A stretch of 50,864 nt of DNA from Ignavibacteria bacterium (lineage in GTDB: Bacteria > Bacteroidota > Ignavibacteria > Tepidaquicellales > Tepidaquicellaceae), in the NCBI GenBank assembly GCA_016716125.1, contig JADJWZ010000023.1, positions 1 to 50,864 of the forward strand. The letters are read 5' to 3'. Both the position numbers and the translations under genes were made by a program. Under the pieces are notes generated by a model. That model was not told the origin of the DNA. It saw only the letters and a program-made list of their open reading frames with translations, and did no database searches. Below, piece after piece: positions 39,099 through 49,431 of this stretch (the stretch's first letter is position 1; each line of letters opens with the position of its first letter).

Positions 39099-39971
39099 TA
39101 TTTATGTTTGACTAATTATTTTTGAAAATAAACTTACACCTTATTATATATAAAACATTCTGAATATATCTCAGATCACTTCCGAATTAATTTTTCCGGT
39201 TGAATCTGTCTTTAATTTTATTTCGAGCGGTTGGTGGATGGAGCAACACCAACCCCGAATTAATTTTTCCGGTTGAATCTGTCTTTAATTTTATTTCGAG
39301 CGGTTGGTGGATGGAGCAACACCAACCGCGGCGATAATATATTTCAGATCACTCCCGAATTAATTTTTCCGGTTGAATCTGTCTTTAATTTTATTTCGAG
39401 CGGTTGGTGGATGGAGCAACACCAACCGCGGCGATAATATATTTCAGATCACTTCCGAATTAATTTTTCCGGTTGAATCTGTCTTTAATTTTATTTATTT
39501 TTCGGTTAAATCTTTCCTTTAATTTTATTTCGTGCGGTTGGTGGATGGAGCAACATCAACCGCTGCTAATCGATCTGAATTATTTTCCTGTTAAAAATAT
39601 TCATAATCATTCGATGTGTCAAATATTAAAAAACCCGGTTTGTGAAAATTTGAATCTGTATATATTTAATAGACTTATGTGAAATAATATCAGCTTCGAT
39701 ATAATTCCTGATCATTAAAACAAAATATTTCAGATTATTTTATTTCTATATAATCCCTAAGAAACCAATTTCAAAAATAGTTTGATTATCTTTGATCATT
39801 TGTAATTCCTTATTCGAGATTTTCCAAAAAGTCATTCTCTCAAACAGTTTTACATTCACGGAATAAATTATCTTTTATCCCAATCATCATCACATTAAAT
39901 TCAAAATGAAATTCCGAAGTATATAATTTTTATTTATTTCTAATTAACACTGCAATGACTAAATTTGAAAC
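39099..39971. other. Non-coding region with tandem hairpin repeats
   Basis: About 870 bases without a supported gene. The left half is the tandem hairpin array at 39177-39561. The rest, to 39971, is AT-rich with no pattern I can name; it should contain the dusB promoter. Confidence 0.5.
39177..39561. repeat. Four tandem GGTTGGTG...CACCAACC hairpin units
   Basis: Hairpins CGGTTGGTG-GATGGAGCAA-CACCAACCG lie at about 39228-39255, 39301-39328, 39401-39428 and 39535-39561 (the last has CATCAACCG). Between them is a shared unit, GAATTAATTTTTCCGGTTGA and GTCTTTAATTTTATTTCG. Spacings of 73, 100 and 134 bp reflect gain or loss of a GCGGCGATAATATATTTCAG block. Confidence 0.85.
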
Positions 39972-40967
39972 ATGAATGAATTTCAGAAACAGTTTTCGGG
40001 TAAGATCCTGCTTGCTTCAATGGAGGATGTTACCGAGCCGCCTTTCAGACTTATCTGCAGGAGACTCGGCGCTGATATTGTATATACTGAATTCATTTCC
40101 GCCGAAGGTCTGATCCGCGATGCGAGAAAAGCGCGCGCGAAATTATTTTTTTATGAAGAGGAAAGACCTGTCGCTGTGCAGATCTTCGGAGGCAATGATG
40201 AAGTGCTCGTGCAGGCGGCTAAGATATCCGAAGAAGCCGGACCGGATTTCATTGATATAAACTGCGGCTGCTGGGTGAAAGATGTTGCCATGAGAGGCGC
40301 AGGAGCGGGACTTTTAAAGGATATTCCGAAGATGGCGAAGATTGCGGAATCAGTTCTTACTAATGTTAAACTTCCCGTTACACTCAAGACAAGACTCGGA
40401 TGGGATGAAGACTCTATAGTAATTGTCGAAGTCGCAAAGACACTCGAAAGCATCGGCATACAAGCGCTTACGGTTCACTGCCGCCTCAGAAATCAGGGAA
40501 ATAAAGGCGATGCTGACTGGAGCTGGATCAAAAAAATTAAAGACGCCGGCGTTCAGATTCCGGTGATTCTCAACGGCAATATTAAAGATCACATCGATGT
40601 GAAAACCGCTCTCGTAGAATATGAAGCTGATGCCGTTATGATAGGTCAGGCGGCAATCACTAATCCATGGATATTTGAGCAGTCAAAATATTTTCTCAAA
40701 AACGGTAATGTACCCGAAGAGCCGACGGTAACACAAAAAACCGATATCTGTCTCGAGCATCTGAAACTTGCATGCGAACTCAAAGGCGAAGACCTCGGCG
40801 TCAGGGAATTCAGAAAACATTACTCAGGATATTTGAGGAATCTGAAAGATGTGAGTAAATTCAGATTAGAACTAATGAAGTATAATGATTTTAATTCCAT
40901 TAAAGAAAAGATCACAGACTTCAGAGAAAATTATAATGAAACAGAGATCAAAGAAATATTTAATTAA
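39972..40967 (+). CDS. dusB: tRNA-dihydrouridine synthase (DusB type)
   Basis: A 331-residue flavoenzyme that reduces uridine to dihydrouridine in tRNA D-loops using FMN and NADPH. ASMEDVTEPPFRLICRRLGA (15-34), VQIFGGN (69-75), DINCGCWVKDVAMRGAGAGL (95-114) with catalytic Cys100, TLKTRLGWD, HCRLRNQGNKGDADW and VILNGNIKD followed by GQAAITNPWIF are the family blocks. The usual GCP is GCW here (Trp101), a variation to note. Intact frame; the slipin gene follows 27 bp later. Confidence 0.9.
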   Translation: MNEFQKQFSGKILLASMEDVTEPPFRLICRRLGADIVYTEFISAEGLIRDARKARAKLFFYEEERPVAVQIFGGNDEVLVQAAKISEEAGPDFIDINCGCWVKDVAMRGAGAGLLKDIPKMAKIAESVLTNVKLPVTLKTRLGWDEDSIVIVEVAKTLESIGIQALTVHCRLRNQGNKGDADWSWIKKIKDAGVQIPVILNGNIKDHIDVKTALVEYEADAVMIGQAAITNPWIFEQSKYFLKNGNVPEEPTVTQKTDICLEHLKLACELKGEDLGVREFRKHYSGYLRNLKDVSKFRLELMKYNDFNSIKEKITDFRENYNETEIKEIFN

Positions 40968-40994
40968 CTAAATAAATAAAATTAATTTAAAACT

Positions 40995-41785
40995 ATGGAT
41001 GCATTAGCAGGTGTATTTTTGTATTTGCAGGAATTTTAGGATTCATTTTATTCATTATCATCCTCCGCGCGTTCAGGGTGCTTAATGAATATGAACGCGG
41101 CGTGATCTTCAGACTCGGAAAATTTTCCGCAGTAAAAGGACCGGGACTTATTATACTGATCCCGCTTCTTGATAAAATGGTAAAGATGAGTCTCAGGACT
41201 ATCGCTCTCGATGTGCCGCCTCAGGATATAATTACAAAAGACAATGTGTCCGTGAAAGTAAATGCAGTTGTATATTTCAGAGTAGTAGATCCGAACAAAG
41301 CGATCATACAGGTGGAAGATTTCATGTATGCGACTTCGCTGATCTCTCAGACAACCTTAAGGACTGTAACAGGTCAGGGTGATCTTGATGATCTGCTGGC
41401 TCACAGAGATATGGTGAACAGTACGCTGCGCGAGCTTATAGATAAAGAAACCGAGCCGTGGGGAATTCAGGTTTTAAATGTCGAGCTTAAAAACGTTGAC
41501 CTGCCTCAGGAAATGATAAGAGCAATGTCAAGACAGGCGGAAGCTGAAAGAGACAAAAGAGCGAAGATCATTAATTCAGAAGGTGAATTTATGTCAGCTC
41601 AGAAACTTGCCGAAGCGTCGGATATCCTCGGAAGCAGTAACAATGCGCTGCAGCTCAGATATCTTCAGGTGATGACAGAGATCGCCGCTGAAAAAAATTC
41701 AACCATGATCATTCCGCTGCCGATGGAAGTGATGAGATACTTTACCGCTATGACCGATCATCTAAATAAAAAAGATAAAGAATAA
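40995..41785 (+). CDS. Slipin (SPFH/stomatin-like) membrane protein, frameshift near the N-terminus
   Basis: The intact part from 41078 reads LNEYERGVIFRLGKFSAVKG, PLLDKMVKMSLRT, VPPQDIITKDNVSVKVNAVV and AERDKRAKIINSEGEF, a clear slipin. As given it lacks the N-terminal membrane helix, but that helix is present upstream in another phase: ATG at 40995 gives MDALAGVF, and one more T in the run at 41016-41020 gives FVFAGILGFILFIIILRAFR joined to VLNEYERG. The full protein would be about 263 residues, the usual size. Slipins form membrane scaffolds and often pair with NfeD, which is absent here. Confidence 0.88.
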
Positions 41786-41792
41786 ATATTAA

Positions 41793-43562
41793 ATGAGAAA
41801 TTACACGACAAAAATTTTTACATTTTCACTTATACTCATATTTTTCAGTTCCGCGGAAATATCAAACATTATGTCAGCTGATTATACTTCAGGATATAAT
41901 AAGGTTAAAACTTTTACTGAACCTGACAAGGAATGGACGGAAAGTAAATTAGCGTCTATGGATCTGAGAGAGAAAATTGCGCAGATGATAATTTCATATT
42001 CTGACGGATACCTTCCCTCCGAGAGCTCCGCTGAATTTCAAAGGATGAGCAATTTAATTACAAATGAAAAGATCGGCGGTTTTATTTTTTTCAAAGGTAA
42101 TTCGCTGCAGGAAGCTGAACTCATCAATAAGCTGCAGAGACTTACTGAAACTCCCCTTCTGATGTCAGCTGACTTCGAACGCGGTACAAAGATGCGCCTT
42201 GATGACGGAAGTCTTTTCCCGAGTAATATGGCTCTTGGCGCAACTAATAATCCGGACCTTGCATATGAAATGGGACTTCAGATCGCAAAGGAATGCAGGG
42301 CAATCGGCATTCATCAGAATTACGCTCCGGTACTTGACATAAATAACAATCCTGACAATCCGATAATAAATGTAAGATCATATGGCGAAGATCCGGAAAT
42401 AGTATCAAAGCTTGGAGTAAGTTTTATCAAAGGACTTCAGGACGGCGGAGTGATTGCGACTGCAAAACATTTCCCCGGTCACGGAGATACTGATATAGAT
42501 TCACACAGCGACCTGCCTGTTTTAAATTTTACTAGAAACAGACTCGACAATCTTGAGTTAATTCCTTTTCAGAAAGCAATAGACGCAGGCGTAATGTCAG
42601 TAATGATCGCGCATCTTTCTCTTCCAACTGTCGATGATGAAAATTTCTTACCGGCTTCTCTTTCCGCAAAATTGATTGACGGCATTCTGATCAGAGAAAT
42701 GGGATTCAAAGGACTGGTTGTTACAGACGCTTTAAACATGGCGGGAATAGTAAAACATTTTACGACAGAAGAAGTCGCTCTCAAATGCGTTAACGCGGGA
42801 GTGGATCTGATACTTATGCCGCAGGGAGAAACGAAGACTATAAATGCGATTGAGAATGCTGTTATTAACGGAAGTGTTTCCGAAGAGAGAATAAACGAGT
42901 CTGTAAGGAAAATACTTGACGCTAAAAGCAGGCTGAAGCTGAATGAAAATAAATATACTGATCTGTCTCTTGTCCCTTCGGTAGTGAATTCAGGTAATGC
43001 AAAAAAAATATCTCAGCAGATAGCGGATGAATCAATTACACTTGTTAAAAATACCGGTGACATTCTTCCGTTTAAAAATGCATCTGAAAAAACATGTCTT
43101 ATAGTTTCACTTAACAACGGAAATGAAACAGCTAATTCAAATTATTTCGCGGAAAAATTCGAGAGTAATAATAATTTCAAAGAATCTTATTTTTATGATC
43201 TCTCGGGCGACATAGGCAACAGCAGCGATATTATTTCAGACGCCGCTAACGCAGATGTTATTATTATTCCGATCTATGCTAAAGTAAAAATTAAGACAGG
43301 AACCGTAGGACTGCCGTCTTCACAGCTTTCGCTTATTAATTCACTTACATCTTCCGGTAAAAAAGTAATTGTAATTTCATTCGGCAATCCGTATCTGATC
43401 CGGGGATTTCCTGATGTAAGTTCATATCTCTGCGCATATGCAGATGCTGAGACTTCAATTAATTCCGTAATAGAAGCTATGAATGGAATTATTAAGTTCA
43501 AAGGGAAATTACCTGTATCAGTAAGTTCCGAATTTAAATTAGGACATGGCATCACAAATTAG
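41793..43562 (+). CDS. Glycoside hydrolase family 3 (beta-N-acetylhexosaminidase type)
   Basis: A 589-residue exported enzyme with a signal peptide (IFTFSLILIFFSSAEIS). The GH3 barrel is complete: ETPLLMSADFERGTKMRL, APVLDINNNPDNPIINVRSY, and the NagZ signature KHFPGHGDTDIDSHSDLP (225-242, with the His of the Asp-His dyad at 238). The nucleophile is Asp312 in VVTDALNMAG. A smaller C-terminal alpha/beta domain follows. It probably removes GlcNAc residues from peptidoglycan or glycans outside the cytosol. Its end overlaps the next gene's start by 17 bp. Confidence 0.9.
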   Translation: MRNYTTKIFTFSLILIFFSSAEISNIMSADYTSGYNKVKTFTEPDKEWTESKLASMDLREKIAQMIISYSDGYLPSESSAEFQRMSNLITNEKIGGFIFFKGNSLQEAELINKLQRLTETPLLMSADFERGTKMRLDDGSLFPSNMALGATNNPDLAYEMGLQIAKECRAIGIHQNYAPVLDINNNPDNPIINVRSYGEDPEIVSKLGVSFIKGLQDGGVIATAKHFPGHGDTDIDSHSDLPVLNFTRNRLDNLELIPFQKAIDAGVMSVMIAHLSLPTVDDENFLPASLSAKLIDGILIREMGFKGLVVTDALNMAGIVKHFTTEEVALKCVNAGVDLILMPQGETKTINAIENAVINGSVSEERINESVRKILDAKSRLKLNENKYTDLSLVPSVVNSGNAKKISQQIADESITLVKNTGDILPFKNASEKTCLIVSLNNGNETANSNYFAEKFESNNNFKESYFYDLSGDIGNSSDIISDAANADVIIIPIYAKVKIKTGTVGLPSSQLSLINSLTSSGKKVIVISFGNPYLIRGFPDVSSYLCAYADAETSINSVIEAMNGIIKFKGKLPVSVSSEFKLGHGITN

Positions 43563-45639
43563 TCTGTTAAAAATTACAGCAGTAATTATCTTTGTTTTAT
43601 CAATTTCCAGTCAGAATATATTTTCACAGCCGTTCATTCAGCAGTATGACGGAATTAATTTCGCGCTCTCTTCAGGAAATTCCTATGCGCCGTTCAACGG
43701 CGGACAGAATAATGCGCGGATACAATTCGTTGACATAGACGGTGATAATGATCTCGACCTTTTTTCTTATGACGCAGACACTTCTCTATACTATTATATA
43801 AATACAGGTAACTCACAGGTTCCGCAGTATAAACTTGTTACTACAAGGTTTCAGGATCTGAGATTTGAGAACTGGTTTTATTTTGCTGATATAGACAGTG
43901 ACGGAGATATGGATCTTTTTACCGGAGGTTCTCTTCAGTCTGTGTCATATTATAAAAATACAGGTACCGCATTTTCTCCGCAGTTTGTATTGGAGATCGA
44001 AGAGCTCCGCTCTTCGGGAGATACGGTAATTTACAGTGAAGCGAACTGTGTTCCGGTATTTTGTGACATTGACAATGACGGTGATCTGGATTTTTTTACA
44101 GGTCAGTCTCTCGGTACAATTACTTATTACGAAAATACAGGTAATGCAAATAATTTTATTTTAACTTTCAGATCCGATCTCTGGCAGAATCTTCTGATCA
44201 TATCTCCTGCATTAAACAACAGGCATGGAGCGAATGCTCTGGAGTTTGTTGATATAGATAATGACAATGATTATGATCTCTTCTGGGGCGACCTGTTTTC
44301 AAAAGGAATTTATTTTATAAGGAATGACGGAACTGCTGCAGAACCAAATGTTGTAATTGCCGACTCTATATATCCGCGAAATTCTCCTTACACTTCACTC
44401 GGTTATAACTCAACCAGATTTACAGATATTGACAATGACGGAGATATGGATATGTTCATTTCAGTTCTATACCTTTCTCAAAATAATAATAATTTTACAT
44501 TTTACAAAAATGACGGCAGCGCAGGAAATCCCGTTTTCAACAGGATCACGGATAATTTTCTTTTAAGCGTAGATGTTGGAGGCAGCAGTAATCCTTTTTT
44601 TGAAGATCTCGACAATGACGGAGATAAGGATCTTGTGATCGGAAGTGATTATTCAAGACTCGCCTATTATAAAAATACAGGAACTGCTTCCGCTCCTTCA
44701 TATACCCTGATCACAGATTCACTGCCGGTGATCTCGGAAAGTTTTAATTATTCTCCGTGCTTTGCGGATATGGATAATGACGGAGATAAGGACATGCTGC
44801 TCGGAAGCTACTTAAGAGATTCACTCTGGTTTTTCAGAAATACCGGCACTCCTGAAAATTTTAATTTCACTCTCGAAGCGCGGGGTTATCAGATCGGACT
44901 TACTACGATAGGACAAAGCAGCACGCCCTCTCTTGTTGATATAGACGGAGACAACGACCTCGATCTGTTTATAGGAGGAACTAACGGCAGACTAATATAT
45001 TATGAAAATATAGGAACTCCGGAAAATTTCAATTTCAGTTTAATTTCAAATTTTTACGAAGGTATTGACGCGGGAGATGACAGCGTCCCGAGATTTTATG
45101 ATATAGATGATGACGGAGATTATGATCTCTTCATCGGGAAACTAAACGGTCAGATCTCTTTTTACAGAAATGACGGAACTCCGCAAAATCCTTCGTTTGT
45201 ATTGCAGACGACATCTTACGCCGGGGTAAATGTACATCAGAATTCCGCGCCATTTTTTACAGATATAAATAATGACACAGACGCGGACTTGTTTGTCGGT
45301 AATATAAAAGGCGGATTGTTCTTTTACAGAAATGACGCAGTATCTTCAATTCATACAGTGAATACAGAACTGCCTGCTTCATTCAGACTTTTACAGAATT
45401 ATCCCAATCCATTCAACCCATCTACAAAAATCAGATTTGAGAGCAATGTAAACAGGAATATAAGATTATCCGTCTATGACATTAGCGGAAAGGAAACGGA
45501 AGTATTATACAGCGGCGCAGTGCAGAGCGGTTCATACGAATTCAATTTTAATGCAGCAGATTACCCGAGCGGAATTTATTTCTGCAGACTGCAGTCCGGG
45601 GGTTACATACAAAATATAAAAATGTTGTATTTAAAATAA
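43546..45639 (+). CDS. FG-GAP/VCBS-repeat secreted protein with T9SS sorting tail
   Basis: A 697-residue surface protein. The signal peptide is LLKITAVIIFVLSISSQNIFSQ. It then has many FG-GAP/VCBS-type repeats with calcium-loop patterns (VDIDGDNDLDLFSYD, ADIDSDGDMDLFTGG, CDIDNDGDLDFFTGQ, EDLDNDGDKDLVIGSDY), each followed by a YYxNTGTA strand, forming a propeller. The C-terminus (LLQNYPNPFNPSTKIRFES to MLYLK) is a type A T9SS sorting domain. It overlaps the GH3 gene by 17 bp, so the two are translated together. Confidence 0.88.
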   Translation: MASQISLLKITAVIIFVLSISSQNIFSQPFIQQYDGINFALSSGNSYAPFNGGQNNARIQFVDIDGDNDLDLFSYDADTSLYYYINTGNSQVPQYKLVTTRFQDLRFENWFYFADIDSDGDMDLFTGGSLQSVSYYKNTGTAFSPQFVLEIEELRSSGDTVIYSEANCVPVFCDIDNDGDLDFFTGQSLGTITYYENTGNANNFILTFRSDLWQNLLIISPALNNRHGANALEFVDIDNDNDYDLFWGDLFSKGIYFIRNDGTAAEPNVVIADSIYPRNSPYTSLGYNSTRFTDIDNDGDMDMFISVLYLSQNNNNFTFYKNDGSAGNPVFNRITDNFLLSVDVGGSSNPFFEDLDNDGDKDLVIGSDYSRLAYYKNTGTASAPSYTLITDSLPVISESFNYSPCFADMDNDGDKDMLLGSYLRDSLWFFRNTGTPENFNFTLEARGYQIGLTTIGQSSTPSLVDIDGDNDLDLFIGGTNGRLIYYENIGTPENFNFSLISNFYEGIDAGDDSVPRFYDIDDDGDYDLFIGKLNGQISFYRNDGTPQNPSFVLQTTSYAGVNVHQNSAPFFTDINNDTDADLFVGNIKGGLFFYRNDAVSSIHTVNTELPASFRLLQNYPNPFNPSTKIRFESNVNRNIRLSVYDISGKETEVLYSGAVQSGSYEFNFNAADYPSGIYFCRLQSGGYIQNIKMLYLK

Positions 45640-45701
45640 ATATTAAAAAAGTTATATTTCAAAAATCCTCAAAAACTATTTTCAATAAAATAAATAATAT
45701 T

Positions 45702-47558
45702 ATGAAAAAATTAATTTACTCAATTCTTTTCATGTCATTTATGTTTGTGATCTTTATCAAATCTGCAGACGCAGGTGACAGAAAAGTAATTATCGAAAGG
45801 TTCACAAGCTCTACATGCGGACCATGCGCTTCCAACAATCCTAATCTTGAAGCTTTTTTAAGCACTGCAGATCCTTCAAAAGTAAAATCAATCAGTTACC
45901 ACATGAACTGGCCGGCGCCGGGTAATGATCCTATGTTTCTCGTAAATATCAGCGATAATAATGCCAGAAGAACAAACTACGGCATCAATGCAATTCCGAC
46001 ATGGGTATTTGACGGAGTAACAAGCATTACCGGCGGAAGCACATCCACAGTAACAAATATTTTCAATCAGAGGACAGATGTACTTTCTCCCGTTACGGTA
46101 ATTTTAACTGAAACAAGAACCGGCAGCACAGTTAATTCAACTGTAAAAATATACTGCGAGACGGTGCTAGCAAATCCAAATGCAACTGTTCATTTTGTAG
46201 TTTCAGAAAAACTTGTTATTTATCCTTTCCCCCCGGGTACAAACGGCGAATCCCAATTTCATGATGTTATGAGAAAAATGCTTCCAAATGGAATCGGAAC
46301 CGGTGTAACGCTTCTTCCCGGAAATGTGATAACACTAAACTATTCATATCAGATCGATCCTTCATGGGATGCTTCTCAAATTGAAAGTATAGTAATGGTT
46401 CAGGGTGCTCCGCTTGAGATCCATAATACAGGAACAATGACACTGGATTTTAATTTATTCTCAGCTCCGGCATACAGAGTAGTAAATCAGGGACAAACTC
46501 AAAACGCAGATTACAAGGTTCATATACCTTCAGTTGCCGACGGATACAATTCAGCTGTAACATTTACTTCAGAAGTTATTTCAGGTACACCCGGTATAAC
46601 AGTTGAATTTCCTAATGGAAATGCAATCAGCAGTTTCCCGGATTCACTGGATGTGAATGTTGCATCAAACGGATCTGTTCCGGTTGGTGAATATCAGATT
46701 TTACTTACTGGAACAAGCGCCAGCGGTAAAGTTCATAAAACGATTATAAACTATCTTGTGGGCAGAAGTTATATAGTTACAGGTACAGACAGAAAAGGAC
46801 TTACTTATAAAGTGGACGGCGCTAACTATACTACGTCGAGAGTTTTCACCTGGGATTTAAATTCATCTCACACACTTGAAGCTATATCTCCTCAGACAGT
46901 CGGAAACTTCAGATATGTATATAACAGCTGGACAAACGGAGGTCCGCAGTCACAGACTATTAATATCAATACAACTGAAACTTCCTTCGCAGTTATAAAT
47001 GATGTTCAGTTCAGACTGCTTGGACTTACTGAACCGGCAGGTCTTCCTGTAACAATTTCAGGAGGCGTGGGAAGTTATATCGATTCCGCCGCAGCTGTAA
47101 CTCTGACTTTGTCTGCATTACAGGTAAGTCATAACGGAAAGACTTATTATTTTAACAGATGGGAAGGTCAGGGTGAAGGTTCTTATACAGGACCGAATGC
47201 TAATGCGCAGTTCAATATGAATTCTGTAATAGTGCAGAAAGCGGTTTATGATACAATTGATGTCGGTATTTCAAATTACAACTCGAATGTACCGGATAAA
47301 TTCTCACTGTATCAGAATTATCCGAATCCGTTTAACCCGTCTACTATTATAAAATTTGATATTGCCAAATCAACTTTCGCATCGATCATTGTCTATGACA
47401 TGCTGGGAAAAGAAGTATCGAAACTTGTAAATCAGAATCTTACTCCGGGATCATATCAGTTCACTCTGAATGCCGGAAACTTCCCAAGCGGAATTTATTA
47501 CTACAAAATTCAGACAGACTATTTTACAGACATTAAGAAAATGATGCTGCTGAAATAA
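45702..47558 (+). CDS. Omp28/thioredoxin-like secreted protein with T9SS sorting tail
   Basis: A 618-residue exported protein: signal peptide, then an Omp28-like thioredoxin-fold domain with RFTSSTCGPCASNNPNLEAF (C39-G-P-C42) and YGINAIPTWVFDG carrying the cis-Pro loop. Immunoglobulin-like and Bacteroidetes repeat-like beta domains follow (VTFTSEVISGTPGITVEFPN). The end (LYQNYPNPFNPSTIIKFDI to MMLLK) is a T9SS sorting domain. The CGPC pair could be redox-active, though most Omp28 proteins have no proven role. A strong terminator follows. Confidence 0.82.
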   Translation: MKKLIYSILFMSFMFVIFIKSADAGDRKVIIERFTSSTCGPCASNNPNLEAFLSTADPSKVKSISYHMNWPAPGNDPMFLVNISDNNARRTNYGINAIPTWVFDGVTSITGGSTSTVTNIFNQRTDVLSPVTVILTETRTGSTVNSTVKIYCETVLANPNATVHFVVSEKLVIYPFPPGTNGESQFHDVMRKMLPNGIGTGVTLLPGNVITLNYSYQIDPSWDASQIESIVMVQGAPLEIHNTGTMTLDFNLFSAPAYRVVNQGQTQNADYKVHIPSVADGYNSAVTFTSEVISGTPGITVEFPNGNAISSFPDSLDVNVASNGSVPVGEYQILLTGTSASGKVHKTIINYLVGRSYIVTGTDRKGLTYKVDGANYTTSRVFTWDLNSSHTLEAISPQTVGNFRYVYNSWTNGGPQSQTININTTETSFAVINDVQFRLLGLTEPAGLPVTISGGVGSYIDSAAAVTLTLSALQVSHNGKTYYFNRWEGQGEGSYTGPNANAQFNMNSVIVQKAVYDTIDVGISNYNSNVPDKFSLYQNYPNPFNPSTIIKFDIAKSTFASIIVYDMLGKEVSKLVNQNLTPGSYQFTLNAGNFPSGIYYYKIQTDYFTDIKKMMLLK

Positions 47559-47581
47559 CTTTCAGTCCGGATCAATAATTT

Positions 47582-47614
47582 AAAAGACGGTATTTCTGAT
47601 ACCGTCTTTTTTTT
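47582..47614 (+). terminator. Rho-independent terminator
   Basis: AAAGACGGTA-TTTCTGA-TACCGTCTTT with a following T-run, 24 bp after the Omp28-like gene. A near twin lies at 49301-49334 after the next cargo gene. Confidence 0.92.
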
Positions 47615-47842
47615 GAATACAAATTAATATTAACGGATATAATTTTTTTAATATTATTGGAAATTACCATGATAAATTTACTATTATAAATGAATATAAT
47701 TTTTCTATATATTTAACAAATTCGGTAATTATGTAAGTTGATTTTTGGAGAGAACTCGTGGATAGTGTGTGACAGAGGCGAAGGTGGTAGCTGATGATAA
47801 CGAGATTAGAATAGATTATGAATTTAAAAATTCTTTTAATTT

Positions 47843-48388
47843 ATGAGAAGATTTTTTTTAATATTGGTTTTTTTGGGATTGACTCTGAACGCAATTTTAG
47901 TGCATTCGCAGTCGGTGACTTGGGAGAAAAGGTATATAAATCCACAAGCTCCATTTAGAAACGCAATTAATGCAATTTGTGAATCTGATTCAGGAAATTA
48001 TTTTTTAGTAGGCTTTTCTTTATTACCATCACCAATCAACAACCATAAAATATGGGTAATAAAAATAAATACTAACGGTGATACTTTATGGATGAAAAAT
48101 ATTGGAAGAAATGGCAGTGCGGGTATTTCAACAGTCTCAACTAATGACGGGGGATGCTTATTAGCAGGAAGCGCAAACGAAGCTTTTACAATTAAATTAG
48201 ACAGAGATGGATATATACTATGGGAAAAATATTATGGAATCCCCGGGGTAGAGAGCAGAAAGATCACGAAAGCAACAGACGGCGGATATATAATCTGTGG
48301 TTATCAAAATATACGGGACGGCTTTATTTATAAATTAGATTCAAATGGAAATTATAAGTGGGGAAATACTTATAAATCCCAATTTTAA
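47843..48388 (+). CDS. T9SS cargo protein with repeated strands, N-terminal part (frameshifted)
   Basis: The signal peptide is RRFFLILVFLGLTLNAILVHSQ. Repeats of the kind IWVIKINTNGDTLWMKNIGR, FTIKLDRDGYILWEKYYGIP and FIYKLDSNGNYKWGNTYKS follow, typical of long beta-propeller proteins in this phylum. The frame stops at KSQF, but the next phase reads RRYFDVITDYGNGYLVSGYE. One missing A near 48374 (TATAAATCC from TATAAAATCC) explains the break. With 48376-49278 it makes one gene of about 478 residues. Confidence 0.8.
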   Translation: MRRFFLILVFLGLTLNAILVHSQSVTWEKRYINPQAPFRNAINAICESDSGNYFLVGFSLLPSPINNHKIWVIKINTNGDTLWMKNIGRNGSAGISTVSTNDGGCLLAGSANEAFTIKLDRDGYILWEKYYGIPGVESRKITKATDGGYIICGYQNIRDGFIYKLDSNGNYKWGNTYKSQF

Positions 48389-49278
48389 GAAGATATTTTG
48401 ATGTTATCACTGATTATGGAAATGGTTATTTAGTAAGTGGATATGAAGTAAAAACGCAAGGTGATACAGCAAAAGCCGTTGTTTTAAAAATTAATGATTC
48501 AGGTGTAACAATTTGGGAAAAAATAATATTTTTTGAAGATCAAACAGTTGCATTCTCTGTAAAAAAATTCCAAAACAGTTATATGATAGCTGGTGCTATT
48601 GGGACATTACCAATTACAATTGGGAGAGTTTTCTTTTTTAAAATAGATGATTCCGGAAATTATACAAAACCAATTATTTTAAAAACCAATGACAATGTTT
48701 ACTATGGTGATTTCGACATTCTGGGATCAAACAAACTTGTATTTACAATGTCTATAGACTCAGTAAACGGTATTATGTCAGGAAAATCCTTAATTGCAGA
48801 TACTCTTGGAAATATTCTTCATCAAAAAATATTTCCTACTTCAGATTTTATTGAATTTAAATCAATTCAATTAATAGATAATGGTGATTTAATTTTTGCA
48901 GGTATTGCAGGGTTTTACATTCCCGGTTCGGAACAAGTAGGTTATGTCGTAAGAACCGATAGTTTTTTAAATTTTAAAACTACTTCAATTCAGAATTACA
49001 ATTTATTGGTTGCTGATAAATTTGAATTATACCAAAACTTCCCAAATCCTTTTAATCCTGTAACAAAGATTACATTCAGCATTCCGGTATCCGGTAATAT
49101 TTCTATCAAAGTATATGACATTACCGGAAAGGAAATAAAGACGCTTGTTAATGAGTTCAGAAATGCGGGGACTTATGATACGGAATTCAACGGCGCAGAT
49201 CTTTCGAGCGGAGTGTATTATTACAAAATGGAAACGGGCAGTTTTACGGAAATAAAAAAAATGATATTAATTAAATAA
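48376..49278 (+). CDS. T9SS cargo protein, C-terminal part with sorting tail (frameshifted)
   Basis: This frame continues the propeller repeats (RRYFDVITDYGNGYLV, IGRVFFFKIDDSGNYTKPII) and ends in a T9SS sorting domain (LYQNFPNPFNPVTKITFSI to MILIK). Its first in-frame ATG is at 48583, but coding starts at the frameshift near 48376. It should be read with 47843-48388. A terminator follows. Confidence 0.8.
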   Translation: MPILRRYFDVITDYGNGYLVSGYEVKTQGDTAKAVVLKINDSGVTIWEKIIFFEDQTVAFSVKKFQNSYMIAGAIGTLPITIGRVFFFKIDDSGNYTKPIILKTNDNVYYGDFDILGSNKLVFTMSIDSVNGIMSGKSLIADTLGNILHQKIFPTSDFIEFKSIQLIDNGDLIFAGIAGFYIPGSEQVGYVVRTDSFLNFKTTSIQNYNLLVADKFELYQNFPNPFNPVTKITFSIPVSGNISIKVYDITGKEIKTLVNEFRNAGTYDTEFNGADLSSGVYYYKMETGSFTEIKKMILIK

Positions 49279-49300
49279 AATCCGGTATTTTTAAAAAATT

Positions 49301-49334
49301 AAAAGACGGTCTTTTACTTTACCGTCTTTTTTTT
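49301..49334 (+). terminator. Rho-independent terminator
   Basis: AAAAGACGGTCTTTTACTTTACCGTCTTTTTTTT: an 8-bp stem and T-run, 22 bp after the stop of the T9SS cargo gene. Confidence 0.92.
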
Positions 49335-49431
49335 GATTTATTCATTTCAATGGTTCTGCCGCATTGAAACCTGAGGCAGTTTTAAAATGTCTAAACCATT
49401 ATAATTAATATAATTTTAAAATCATTTAATT

